64,000 nt of DNA from Thereva unica (taxonomy: Eukaryota; Arthropoda; Insecta; Diptera; Therevidae): assembly GCA_949987705.1 (NCBI GenBank), contig OX465286.1, positions 14,831,676 to 14,895,675 of the forward strand, read 5' to 3'. Below, piece by piece: positions 20,993 to 32,264 of the stretch. Below the pieces are notes generated by a model that was not told where the DNA came from, made no database searches, and was given only the letters and a program-made list of their open reading frames with translations. Each line of letters starts with the position of its first letter. Positions within the stretch are counted from its first letter, which is position 1. The position numbers were made by a program, and so were the translations under genes.

Positions 20993-22507
20993 GGCCCTGA
21001 TTATACACAAAATAGCTACATAGCAACACAAGGACCAATGCCAAACACAATCTATGAATATTGGTTAATGGTTTATCAGAACATACAGAAATTCAAATTG
21101 AACGAATATGCATCATCGGCGAAGGTAATAACAGCACAAAAAACAACTGCCCCAACACCATCTGCAACAACAATAACAACAACAACAGCAACAACAACAA
21201 CAACAACAACAAGTAATTCCCCAATGAAACGTAGTGAAATCGATAAGTGCAAGAGAAAGTTGACTTTCGAAGGTGAGAGTAGTTTTAGCTTTGATTGTCA
21301 GAATGCCGATATCAGGCAACAGCAATTGCATCTAACTAATAAAAATAATGACGATATAAAAGCACGTGATTACAGTCAGAAAATAGTTATGCTAACAAAT
21401 TTCATTGAAAACAATCGCCAAAAGTGTTCTATTTATTTTCCAGTCGAGAGAAATCACATAATTTTAATAACAACAACAAACGACAAAATTGATTCAGGCG
21501 ATTTGATTAATTTCTATGATAATTATTTTAATCATATTAATAAAAATGAGACTGATGATAAATTAAATAATATTAATGATAATAATGATCACATTACGAA
21601 TATAAGTAAAAGTTTTAATGATAATGATGATAATATTATTAATATTATTATAAACGATGATAATATAATTAATCAAATGCCAAAATTGAATTTTTTCGTT
21701 ATAAAAAATGATGGAATTTGTAAAAAGAACGGTTTTACAATACGCAAGCTGATATGTTACTACTGTCAATCAATTAATGACGATAATGATGATGATAAAT
21801 ACCGATCGTCATCGTTATTATTATTAAATGACGATAAAAAATTTAGCACAGATATCGATAAGAAATTAATAAGACAGAAATTGCATAAGTTTATTTGTTA
21901 TCATTACTGGTTCCCTGATTGGCCAGATCATCGTTCACCAAATGATATTGATGTTCTGCTAGACCTGAGCCTGCATTTGATTGATGGTGAATGTAATAAG
22001 GAATTTAATGATAAACAATTATATTCTATTAAGAATTCATACACTGAATATCAGCCATTGCCAATAATACATTGTTCAGCCGGTATTGGTCGGACTGGCT
22101 GTCTAGCAGCTATATTAAATGGCTTACGTCAAATGAGATTTTCTCTACTTCAAGCGACAAATGTCAATTCAAAATCAACTAGATTTGATTTATTGAGTAA
22201 CACCGGCAACGATCTATCAAATAAAAATAATGTTAATGTTGATGTTCTTGGTATTGTTTGTAACTTAAGATTACAGCGCGGCGGTATGGTACAAAATTCC
22301 GAACAATATGAATTAATACACAGGGCATTATGTTTATATTTAAAACGTTTAGATTTGGAGAAGATTGATAGTGGTGATCCATTAGAAATTAATTTCCATG
22401 ATAATAAAAAAAAAGAAAGGGATGATGATGATGATGATGAGGATCATACCGCGATAAGAATGTCAAATGATGATAATAATTTAACGCTTATTGTTAATAA
22501 TCCATAA
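20993..22507 (+). CDS. PTP-ER: KIM-family protein tyrosine phosphatase, exon encoding the C-terminal 504 residues
   Basis: This exon completes the catalytic domain (residues 1627-2130 when joined to the upstream exon). It opens with GPDYTQNSYIATQGPMP and YEYWLMVYQ, then has a Thr-rich and polar insertion of about 85 residues before 'KIVMLTNFIENNRQKCSIYF' resumes the fold. A second Asn/Asp-rich insertion follows. The general-acid loop is WPDHRSP (W at about 1936) and the phosphate-binding loop HCSAGIGRTG (nucleophilic Cys about 1987, nt 22070-22099). The Q-loop region is 'GGMVQNSEQYELIHRALC'. All residues needed for catalysis appear present. The low-complexity inserts within the catalytic domain recall Drosophila PTP-ER. 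The stop is at 22505-22507 after an acidic tail. Confidence 0.92.
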   Translation, partial: GPDYTQNSYIATQGPMPNTIYEYWLMVYQNIQKFKLNEYASSAKVITAQKTTAPTPSATTITTTTATTTTTTTSNSPMKRSEIDKCKRKLTFEGESSFSFDCQNADIRQQQLHLTNKNNDDIKARDYSQKIVMLTNFIENNRQKCSIYFPVERNHIILITTTNDKIDSGDLINFYDNYFNHINKNETDDKLNNINDNNDHITNISKSFNDNDDNIINIIINDDNIINQMPKLNFFVIKNDGICKKNGFTIRKLICYYCQSINDDNDDDKYRSSSLLLLNDDKKFSTDIDKKLIRQKLHKFICYHYWFPDWPDHRSPNDIDVLLDLSLHLIDGECNKEFNDKQLYSIKNSYTEYQPLPIIHCSAGIGRTGCLAAILNGLRQMRFSLLQATNVNSKSTRFDLLSNTGNDLSNKNNVNVDVLGIVCNLRLQRGGMVQNSEQYELIHRALCLYLKRLDLEKIDSGDPLEINFHDNKKKERDDDDDDEDHTAIRMSNDDNNLTLIVNNP

Positions 22508-23416
22508 TTTCATTATCTTGTGTGAAGTTAATTTTGGTTTATAATTGTGCAGTATTGGAATTAGTGCCATTTTCGTTGTTGTAATAGAAATATATAGATG
22601 TACATTACATAAAATATAGCACATAATATTTATTTATATTACTCGTATGGTTTATGGGCGAAAGTTCACTAATTTTTACAATGAAATTCTCCTTTACTTT
22701 TTAAATATATACATTTACAATATACACATATAAATAAATACCATTATAATTTTTTTTTTGAATCTCATCGTAACTTACATATTATATATATATACAATAA
22801 CATATAAATAGACAGTGTTACACATCCAAAAAAGATAATTATATTTGGAAAATAAATAGAAACATAAAGATTGTTTTATTTGAACCGTGATGGAAATCAT
22901 TTTGGCAATAGTTTGGAATTATTTAAAAGCATGAAAGAGCCGTGTTATTATATTCATAGTAATTTATTTTATTTTATATATAAACTCCTAAATTTAATAA
23001 TAAATAAATAAAAATGAAGGAACCAAACAAAAAAAAAATAACCTACCAGTTTATGTATAGAGAGACACAACCGATGTTATAAATACGAGTATCAATAATA
23101 TATGTCTAAATAAATAAATAAAAAAAAAATTTATTGAACTACTGAATGGACTCAAATTATTATTATATATATACATATATATATAAAGCAGAAACAAAAA
23201 AAAATTATTATTAAAATTCTAATATTCCTTTGAATATATCAACAATATCTTTAAAAGCTTTCTATTAAATGTTAGTTAAGATTAAAATACAAAAAAAAAA
23301 TGAATACAATATGTTATTAAAACCAAAATATAGCTGAAGTATTAAAATCTATCTGCTACATATAACAGATATTTATTTTTTATTTATAATTAACTTGTGT
23401 TTATATATAACATATA
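22508..23416 (+). other. AT-rich 3' flank of the phosphatase gene, probable 3' UTR
   Basis: Non-coding and very AT-rich. Several AATAAA hexamers occur (for example about 22851 and around 23000-23010), so the transcript probably ends here. I cannot choose among them. Confidence 0.5.
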
Positions 23417-23625
23417 CACTACCGTGCAAAAGTATAAGGACATCATCGAAAAAATCGATTTTTTAAGTTTGTCATTATTTTTTACTGTGTTCAACCAGCA
23501 TTTTATGATTACATCTTGTATATAAACTAGAAAATAAACTATTTTGCTATGATTTATGTTAATTAAATGCAAATTTTGTAAATGTCACGATAAGTCAAAA
23601 CAGGTTTTTTTTTTCATCAATGTGT

Positions 23626-23715
23626 CAACATCGTGCTTTGATGATTGCAGCGCAAATTTTTGGAAGCCTTTCGACCAAATTTTTGAGCATCAGTTCGGTT
23701 CTCGCTCCCGACCGG
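23626..23715 (-). pseudogene. Tc1-A transposase, C-terminal piece
   Basis: Read leftwards: 'LKNLVERLPKICAAIIKARC' then stop. It matches the usual C-terminus of Tc1 transposases (LVxSMPxRxxAVIxAKG). It is separated from the preceding piece by the insert at 23.7-25.1 kb. Confidence 0.75.
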
Positions 23716-25159
23716 GTCGGTCGCTTCTCCCTGCGACTGGGCCCCCCATATATAATCAGTGCTCGACTGATTAACAGTGTTCCATAATAACGGTTAAGTT
23801 CGTGTTATCTCTGATTTCTTACGTTGAAATCTTTTTATTCTAGTTTCGGTACCCAACAAAGACATGTGATTTTTTATAAAACCAAATGTGAATTGTATAC
23901 AACTAATCTTAGTTATCGTTTTACATAATTTACTTATTTTGTGTTTTCCGCATAGCATGGCTGATCAATCAACAGCTAGAATGCTGTAATTTTTGCAATC
24001 TAGAAAGAAACCGTTCCAATCTAAAGAATACTATTTTTTCCGTTAAACATGTGACTATTAATGTGTATTTATGAAAATTGCTTATACTTAAATTTATAGA
24101 TCAAAGAGATTTTGTAAAATTATTAAATACAGCATGGTTTCAAACATCAATCTGCTTAACTCAGGGTGAAGCATCATCAACCGTTAACCTTTTCAAACAA
24201 TGGACGAGTGCACTCACATGATCTCAATATCCGTTATCTGTGCACAATTAAAAATTAGGACCTTCTTTTCGAGCATGAGCTTTTTATCTACCAAATTTTA
24301 CTCTATATTCAATGGCTATTCCAATTTGGAGCATCCGGCACGTGGATTTTTTGGTGGGAGAATTTGCGTGCCTCATGCCTGTTAAACATGATGGACATAT
24401 ATCACTTAATCTGGAAATTTTGATGTGCTGATTTTTGTGTGCTGCCAGCTTACATCGCTTGAGGAATCAGTATCGTGGAGTGATCTAAGAAATATGAGCA
24501 TTTAAGGAAGCTGGTCGTGAGTGGGGAATTACTGATAACTCGTGGCTAATTGAGCGTAACAACTTGGCCACAGCAGCTGGTGGGACACATATTCAGCTAT
24601 GATAATCATGAAATCTGATAAACTACTAACTTTTTATCTTTTTTCTGCTAATTCTGGTTTCATTTTGGTTGGCAAGTTGGTGTTTAAGGGTTCTACAACA
24701 AGTCAACCGGTGTTCCAGAAATCTTCTGGTAGCACGTGAAAGGGGATATGATGCTGTACAGGGGCTTATGCAGAGAAAACCATCAACATGCATCCATCGT
24801 CAATTGACACAGACTGGTCCTTCATCTAGATTTTTTGATTGGACCCTCTTTGGAGTTTTCAATTCAACTTTACCGGACGTACCCATTTTGACACTTAAGA
24901 TGACAGCTTTTTTCATCAGTCCAGTTTTGTCAACCTTGATGTGACATTCTTCACATCCCCGAACCTAGACGCCTGCCTCGTGTTTTCTGGCCTAAACCAG
25001 GACGCGTCATTCAGCAGTGTAATTAACTAAAGATAAAAATTTTCAATCTTGATTCTTGGTCTATATAGCTGCAAGGCTGGACCAGTAAGAAACCCTTTTT
25101 TAGGGTTCACTAGCTTGGCTAGTAAATTTTTTACACAACAACAACAACAACAAATTTTT
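23716..25159. other. Insert of unknown type inside Tc1-A
   Basis: This stretch splits the Tc1-A transposase between 'AIEILQK' and 'NLVERLPK'. No domain was recognised in any frame and the open frames are short. A short (CAA)n run lies at about 25,136-25,152. It is presumably another mobile element or several remnants. Confidence 0.4.
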
Positions 25160-25557
25160 GAAGTATTTCAATTGCGAGATTGTCCCAAGCCACTTTTAGA
25201 CTGTCGAACAGCTGCTTTTCGCTGGTCACGTGCATGTTTTTCACCTGCCGGTAGAGCTTATCCCATAATAATTCGATCGGGTTAACGTCAGGGGATGATT
25301 TTGAGCACACCTTCCTCTTCCTTGGACCGTAGATAGTTCATGCATAGACGGGAGGTGTGCTTGGGATCATTATCTTGTTGAAAGATAACGACAACGCCAG
25401 ATGGAATGGCACTACGTTGAAGAATATTGTGATAGTGTTCCTTCTGCATTATTCCTTCGATTTCCAGTTTTCCAACACCCTAGTAGCTGAAACACCTCCA
25501 GACCATAGCGGAGCCTCCGCCATGTTTAACTGTTGGCGCAATACAATTTGATGTACA
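25160..25557 (-). pseudogene. Tc1-A transposase, central-to-C-terminal piece
   Basis: Minus-strand frames give 'APTVKHGGGSAMVW', 'EGIMQKEHYHNILQ', 'VVVIFQQDNDPKHTSRLCMN' (second catalytic Asp), a frameshift, then 'DVNPIELLWDKLYRQVKN' (third catalytic acid, E) and 'AWDNLAIEILQK'. It contains a stop and a frameshift. Confidence 0.85.
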
Positions 25558-25559
25558 GT

Positions 25560-27792
25560 TGTGTAATGTCGATTGAGTAGACGTGCCTTTGAAGCTCCCC
25601 GATATTTTAATCATTTTCCGCGTTTATTTTTCCAAATTCTTCACAAAAAAAAATCCATTTCCGAGATCGCTATCCAAGTTTTGTTTTTCGTGTTGCAAAA
25701 ATCGTAAAAAAAGATAAAAATATGTCGTTAAAATCAAATTCAAGGCCAAACACCAGAAAATTTGCTGAAACTGCAAATGATACAAATCCCGCTAAAAACA
25801 ATACTACCGGGCCGACGGCCAGCAGGCGCAATGATGGTAGCAGCAGCAAAACACCGAGATCCACATCTATATCTGCCCCAGACAACCAAATAGAACATTT
25901 TCGCTTGCTATGTTTCCAACTACACGAATCTTTTGTCCCAGTTAAAACAAAACGCACTCTTTCCTCCACTTCTCCCCGGTTCTCCGCTAAAGTCAGCCGT
26001 CTTGTCTCCGAGAGAGAATTCTTATTCAAAAAATATAAAATTAATAAAACCGAACTGCGAACTTAAAGCCTACAAAAAGGTTAGGAATTTAGTAACTTCC
26101 TCCATACGTAAAGCGAAAGCCCAGTTCTTTTCGTCTAAGCTTAACCCGAATTTGCCCCCAAAGAAACTTTGGACCAACATTAAGCAACTTGGTATTCTTT
26201 TTTTTTTTTTTTTTTTTTATGTGAAAGACTACAGTCACAGGAAATGCCCTTTATACTGTGTCGACAATCTATTTTCTTCATATAGAGTGCAATGTCGAAC
26301 AGCAGCTCTAGTCGGGGAAGGAAGGAACTGCCACAACCTACCCCCGATATTTTTAGTCCACCTACTTCCAACCATTACTATTGCGACTTTGACATCAGGG
26401 CATCGAGAAACAATTCGCTGGAGTGTTATGCCTCCTGAAACGAGTAGAATCTCATCAACCAACCGATGTTATGCGCTTTGGTGGAGCGGGGAAGGGCGAA
26501 GGAAGGTTCTGACAGGAGGAATCAGGAATGTAAAGAGGGAAGAAGGAAAGTTATGTAGGTAGGTGGGAAAGTGGAAAAGGCGAAGGACCGTGGGCTGGCC
26601 GGGAATCGAACCCGGGACCTCTGGGATTGTAGCCAGACGCCTTACTCTCTAGGCTACCGAGACCCCGAACCTTAGCGCTAAAGAGCTAAACAATTACTTT
26701 ACGTCTGCATCAAATATACGCGGAGGTATTAATTACTTAAGGGCAGCTAATAGTAATACTTTCGACAGTGTTAGCCATAATTGACCACATGAGGTTTTCA
26801 TCCTCTGCGTCCTCTTTTATTGGGAGTTACTTGCATAATCGTTCTCAAAAAGTATGGCTACAAAATTTTACCTCCGATTCCTTGCCAATCACCCACGGTG
26901 TTCCGCAGGGCTCCATACTAGGGCCGCTGCTTTTCAGCATGTATATAAATGATCTCGGCAGTATCGTGACTAACTGTAAACTTCACATGTATGCGGATGA
27001 TGTCCAAATTTACTTAAGCAGTCCTATTGGTTTGGTTGAGAACTGTGTTAACAACATTAATGCCGATCTCGAGCGTATTTCTCAATGATCTCTTTCCAAC
27101 CACTTACTGCTAAATGCATTGAAATCCTGCTGCATTCCAATGTATAGGAGTCATTTAGACACCTCCTTTCTTCCACCTATCATTCTCATGAAGGCGCGCT
27201 TACCTTATCAATTGCGAGTTAAAAATCTAGGCGTCTATCTGAACTCACAATTAACTTGCTGTGACCAGATCTCTCATACTCCTATCTAAAATATATGGAA
27301 ATTTGCGTCGTCTATGGCTGTACGCTTCCATTCTGCCCTTAGGTACTCGTTCAAAGTTAATCAAAACGTTAATTTTACCGTACTTCACCTATGCTAGCTT
27401 GGTCTTCCCGTCCCTTGATGCGTCATGTCGTGATAAACTCAATGTAGCCTTCAACGATTGTACAAGGTTTGTTTATAATCTTCGCCGATCTTCTGACCAT
27501 ATAAGTCAATATCGTTCTTCTCTTCTGGGGTGCACACTTGATGTGTACTTATCGTCCAAGGCAATGACATTCATTTATAAACTCCTACACTCTGATCGAC
27601 CTCCGTGAGTATCTTCGATTTGGTCGTACGACTAGAAGAATACTATTTATCCTACCTAGATTCTCCCATTTAGTTGCGCAGAGATCTTTTTTTGTTCATT
27701 CTACACAATTATGGAACAGTTTACCCGCTGATATACAGAGTGCGGGGTCATTGGGTGTTTTCAGGAAACGTGTCTTCAACTTTCTTCGGTAT
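25560..27792 (+). mobile_element. LINE X: ORF1-like start, RT and C-terminus, broken
   Basis: A 5' leader (about 25,560-25,721) precedes an ATG (25722) whose product, 'MSLKSNSRPNTRKFAETAND ...', is Ser/Thr/Asn-rich. After a frame change comes 'KKLWTNIKQLGI', where the SINE at 26,198-26,666 is inserted, then 'LSAKELNNYFTSAS'. RT follows with 'GVPQGSILGPLLFSMYINDL' and 'LHMYADDVQIYL' (26,768-27,088), then 'LIKTLILPYFTYASLVFPSL'. It ends with 'WNSLPADIQSAGSLGVFRKR' at about 27,713-27,770, the usual C-terminus of jockey/CR1 LINEs. Most of the endonuclease and the early RT are missing. LINE Y abuts it directly. Confidence 0.8.
26198..26666 (-). mobile_element. tRNA-derived SINE, copy 2
   Basis: On the minus strand it has a tRNA-like head at about 26,595-26,666 (B-box-like 'gggttcgattcc' at about 26,600-26,612), the common body, and a 21-base A-tail (T run at 26,198-26,218). 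It is inserted in LINE X. Confidence 0.88.
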
Positions 27793-29285
27793 GGAAGAAA
27801 TCCTTCCTCACACCAATCTTTAAGTCAGGTGATAAACATGCGATGGACAACTATAGGGGCATCTGTTATCCCTAAACTATTTGAAAAACTTATCTATGAC
27901 AAGATTGCCCCTGTAATTGTTCCGAACCTAAACGATCAGCAACATGGTTTCAGAAAAGGTCGTTCCACCAATCTTATGATAATGATATCCGAACTGCTGT
28001 GCGGTATGGAACAAGGCCACCAGTTTGACGCTGTCTACACTGATTTCAGCAAGGCCTTTGATCGAGTAGACCACCACATACTACTTGTATATATGAAATT
28101 ATTAAGATTTGGGATATCCGGCCCCCTTCTGGATTGGATAACATCCTATCTTAACGGGAGAACTCAGGTGGTAAGATTTCAGGGTTTCCTTTCAAAAGAA
28201 ATCAATGTAACCTCAGGTGTACCGCAAGGCAGCCACCTAGGGCCCCTTCTATTTAACATATTCATTTCCGATCTATCTGAAAAATTAAATGGCATTTCGC
28301 ACCTCTTTTACGCCGATGATTTGAAAATTTATAGTGCTATAAGGTCTCAAACTGATGTAACCTTTTTACAGTCGAAACTTAATGCACTACAAGACTGGTG
28401 CACCACTAACAATCTTCTTCTTAACACCAGTAAGTGCCACGTAATTACCTTCTCCAGGAAAAGAAACAAACAGCTGCAAAATTATTATCTCAATGATAAT
28501 GTCTTGGATCGTGTCGATCACATTGTTGATTTAGGCATTGTCCTCGACAGCAAGTTAAACTTTAACTTACACTATGATAATATTATTGCTAGATCCAACA
28601 AGCTGTTGGGCTTTATCAAGAGAAGAGCTAAATAATTCGACAATGTTTGGGTTACTAAAGCCTTGTTTTGCTCATTGGTCCGTCCTATACTTGAGTATGC
28701 GTGCCAGATCTGGGATCCTATATTTCAAATTAGTATTAATCGAATAGACTCTGTCCAAAAGAAGTTCCTTCTTTTCGCGCTTAGGAACCTCTATAATCCT
28801 TCGAATTTTCACAACCTTCCTCACTATAAGGACAGGCTCAAAATCCTTGATCTCTTGCCTCTTTCCCTTAGATGGAAATTGCTTATATCTTGTTTTACCC
28901 TGGATGTCCTGAACAATAACCTCAAGGTGCAGTTCCTGTCGGACACAATCAAATTTAACGATACTCGACAAACAAGACATTCCAAACTGCCTAAAGAGTA
29001 TCCGCATCGCACTGAATATGCTAGAAACGAGCCCGTTAACAGGTGCTGCATTACCTTCAATTCCTACGCGACCTGTTTCTCTCCCTCAATTAACAAAAGT
29101 TCCTATAAAAGAAAACTAATTTCCCTGTTGTCCTCTTCTAACTAACACTATAGACCTAGATCTTAGTTTAATATTTAAATATTAAATACTTGCAATGTTC
29201 CTTATTAATGTTAATATGTATTTTTTTTTATCTGTAATTGTTTTTGTTAAGTGCCTTGTTTGACAAATAAATAAATAAATAAACT
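27793..29285 (+). mobile_element. LINE Y: 5'-truncated RT with near-continuous frame
   Basis: It starts mid-RT ('FLTPIFKSGDKHAMDNYRG'), shifts frame once, then runs open: 'LNDQQHGFRKGRSTNLMIMI', 'AVYTDFSKAFDRVDHHILLV', 'GVPQGSHLGPLLFNIFISDL', 'LFYADDLKIYSAI' (intact YADD), 'FIKRRAK' stop (28635), and a second frame 28663-29145 with 'VRPILEYACQIWDPIFQISI'. The 3' UTR ends in 'ttgacaaataaataaataaa', a tail form usual for jockey/CR1-type LINEs. A stop near 28,634 separates the two frames. The apparent ATG at 27751 belongs to the end of LINE X, so that long frame is an accidental fusion. Confidence 0.88.
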
Positions 29286-29479
29286 ATTTTACTAGTCAAT
29301 AATATTCCTTTAGGTTTTCAGTTTTTTCATTCCTTCTTGTTATTTGTTTTTCATATATAATTTTTTATGTAATAATTTATACATTTCACAATTGTTTTTG
29401 TTTAATTTGCCATTAATGTAATTCTTAAGTACATACGCTTTTAGCGGAATAAGATATTGTAATCTTGATATCTTAGAGA

Positions 29480-30290
29480 AATATTTACAGAATTAGAAGA
29501 TGAAGAAAAACATATAGGGCTGCAAATAAACGCAGACAAAAGCAAAATTCTAATTCAGTAAAGGGTGGAAAGAAGAAGAAGAAACCACAATACCACCTGG
29601 GGGGAATATAACTTTGAACGGGTAAACCAATTTAACTACCTGGGGTCCACAGTCAGCGAAGACAACGATGAAACGATAGACGTACAAAGAAGAATAAACG
29701 CCGCGAACAGAACATACTTCTCTCTACTGCCAGTAATGAAATCCAGAGACATCCACAGAAAAACTAAAATAAGAATCTACAAAACCATCATACGTACAGT
29801 AGCTACGTATGGATGTGAAGCATGGAGTTATCTCCCAGAAATCCGCAGACAAGCTGGATATATTTTGAGAGAAAGGTTCTCCGAAGGATATACGGCCCAA
29901 TCAATGAAGACAGTGCATGGAGAATACGCTACAATCACGAATTGTACGACTTATACAAAGAATGTAAACTTTCGACCCATGCCAAACTACTAAGTTTACG
30001 TTGGGCCGGCCATGTCCAAAGAATGGATGACTCAAGGATACCAAAAAAAGCCCTGTATCTACTACCAGATGGCAAAAGACCAGTTGGCAAACCACGGTTA
30101 AGGTGGGAAGATAATGTTAAGGCCGATGCAGCAAAACTGCTCAACACATGAAACTGGAGACAAACTGCGGAGCAGAGAGACGTCTGGAGGAAGAAGCCGA
30201 TGGAGGCCAAGGCTCGAATTGGGCTGTAGAGCCATCGAAGAAGAAGAAGAATCTTGATGTACTGGAACTTTAATAAATAAATAGATAAAA
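29480..30290 (+). mobile_element. LINE Z: 3' portion of RT
   Basis: 'KNIGLQINADKSKIL', then 'RVNQFNYLGSTVSEDNDE', 'KIRIYKTIIRTVATYGCEAW', and in another frame 'RYNHELYDLYKECKLSTHAK', 'LRWAGHVQRMDDSRIPKK', 'KPRLRWEDNV' and the terminal 'MEAKARIGL'. A (GAA)n run and an A-rich tail follow. It is a 5'-truncated, frameshifted relative of the minus-strand LINE at 1890-3646. It is inserted in the Tc1-A transposase just after 'NKDERYNPQC'. Confidence 0.85.
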
Positions 30291-30300
30291 AAAAATACAT

Positions 30301-30806
30301 TGGGGATTATACCGCTCATCTTTATTGCGACGAACATGCTGGCGCCGTCTGGATTCAAAAATCTCGAACTTTGATTCATCGGTTCATAACACCGATTTCC
30401 ACTGATCTGCTGACCAATCTTTGTATTTTCTAGCGAACAATAATCTTTTCCGCTTGTGTTGTGGTCGTAGAAGTGGTTTTTTCACAGCAACGTGATCAAA
30501 ATATTCCTTCTCTCGTAAACGAAGTTTAAAAGTTTCCACCGAAATTGCGTTCGTCAAGGTTTCGTTGATTTCGGCATCAATGTCTGATGTTGTTTTGAAC
30601 CGATTTTGCTTGCTCATCAATAAAATGTGTCGATCATCAGCTGGATTTGTTTTTCTAGATCGGCCAGAGCTTTTTCGATTAATATTTGAGTTGGTTTCAG
30701 CGAGCGACTTTAACGCAGCTTCAACTCCACACTTTGAAACACCAACAATATTTGCAATTTCATGAATTGTTTCGCTCACTTTTCTCCAAAAGGTATTTGA
30801 GAACAT
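30301..30806 (-). pseudogene. Tc1-A transposase, N-terminal piece
   Basis: It encodes the paired-type helix-turn-helix part ('IHEIANIVGVSKCGVEAALK'), 'RKTNPADDRHILLMSKQNRF', then 'RKRLLFARKYKDWSADQWKS'. A TGA stop replaces the Trp in the usual WTDES block, after which 'TDESKFEIFESRRRQHV' keeps the first catalytic Asp. LINE Z interrupts it after 'RYNPQC'. Confidence 0.9.
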
Positions 30807-31264
30807 TTTTCAAGTGAGCCATTTCCAGCGATTACAATCGGTTTTGCGCATTTCAACAACGACGGGAATGAATTTAGAGACTGTTCTAGTGGACTCAGAA
30901 CACAGCAAAGGGCGCAAGGGATCGTTTGACAGGCACTCAAATGATCCAGAATGACTGTTTAAGATATTAACATCGAAATTTAAACCGTTTGAAATAAACT
31001 AATAGTTATTATAGTTGAAATTACAGCGCAAAAATGATGATACTTAAAAATAATTTTTGGTCCCTCCATAACTCCACCATTTTGACTAATAATAATTCGC
31101 TAATTTAATGTAAATTTATGTGAATCATAACAAAATAGTCTTATTTTCTCGTTTTTATACAAGATTTAATCATAAAATCCTGTTGAACACAATAAAAAAC
31201 AATTACAAACTCAAAAAATCAATTATTTCGATGAGATGTCCTTATACTTTTGCACGGCAGTGTA

Positions 31265-31499
31265 TATATAAAAATATATATGTATATGGATGAACTATGA
31301 AGAGTAAAAATGAAGTGTATTTATATAAATGTAATAACTGATTAAAAAATTATATACTACTAGTTATTATATATCTACCTACCATTAAGTAAACAAAAGA
31401 AAAAAACAATGTTAGTAATAAGAGGAAAAAGAAAAAAAAACTAAAAACACCAATTTCTGAATAAGTAATTATAGACAAAAAAAAAACATAAAGTTTAAA

Positions 31500-31571
<72 letters not shown>

Positions 31572-32264
31572 TACATATATATATAATATATATATATAAA
31601 ACAAAAAATAAAAAAAAAACAAATTGAATACTTAAAAAAAATATTTAAGTAAAAAAACATATATATACATATATTTTTAAATGTCTATATTTATAATTTT
31701 TTAGATATTGAATTTTTTCAAGAAATGAAATTTAAAACAAACAAAAAACTTTACTATCGTTTAAAAATAATAAAAAAAAATGTTGGTAAGTGCTTCCGAA
31801 AACGATGTGTTTTTACGAAATTTAAGAAAAGGCAATCTTTAAAAAAAAACCAAAGAAAATGCCACACGCAAATATTTTCATTCTTTACTAGGTTTAAAAA
31901 TGAAAAAACAAAATAAAATAACAAAAAAATAGGAATTTTCTTACAATTAAGAAAATTTATTATTAAAAAAAAAGGAAGAATATTACGAGTATACCTATAT
32001 TTTTTAAGTTAATAGAAGATTTGTTATACTATTCATAAAATCAATTGATACCACGTTTTCTATATATACATATATATAATAATCAATAATAATGAATGAT
32101 AAACCTTGTCAGCGTCTTAATGAGGTAAGATGGTTATGAGTTTTAATAATTTATTTTATTATATACATATATGTGTTTTTGGGTGGGATAAGTTATACTG
32201 ATGGATTATAAATTTTTTAACCGTTAAACAGCTAACAGTTTACAAATTTTCTACCTCCAAGACT
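31265..32264. other. AT-rich non-coding stretch
   Basis: Homopolymer A/T tracts and AT repeats dominate. The open frame at 31,725-31,916 is Lys/Phe-rich low-complexity sequence without a recognisable domain. Confidence 0.5.
31501..31564. repeat. (TA)n microsatellite
   Basis: About 32 uninterrupted TA units, followed by interrupted TA tracts to about 31,600. The Tyr/Ile-alternating frames here are artefacts. Confidence 0.97.

Larger units (their letters stand above)
23417..31262 (-). mobile_element. Tc1-like transposon (Tc1-A), expanded to 7.8 kb by nested insertions
   Basis: The left end cactaccgtgcaaaagtata and the right end (reverse complement cactgccgtgcaaaagtata) are matching inverted repeats that continue for over 100 bp with drift. 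Both are flanked by TA (23415-23416, 31263-31264), the Tc1/mariner target. A single minus-strand transposase is split into three pieces: 30806-30301, 25557-25160 and 23715-23626. Between them sit an unassigned insert (23.7-25.1 kb) and three LINEs plus a SINE (25.56-30.29 kb). Confidence 0.9.

Noticed and set aside
21113..21331. Cys-rich minus-strand peptide
   Set aside because: It is the reverse of the Thr-encoding (ACA)n stretch of the phosphatase exon.
27751..28635. 294-codon frame as a single gene
   Set aside because: The first residues are the C-terminus of LINE X and the rest is the RT of LINE Y; no single gene has this order.
31350..31660. Tyr/Ile-alternating membrane-like proteins
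   Set aside because: They are translations of a (TA)n microsatellite.
31725..31916. Lys-rich small protein
   Set aside because: A/T-biased low-complexity frame, no domain or gene context.
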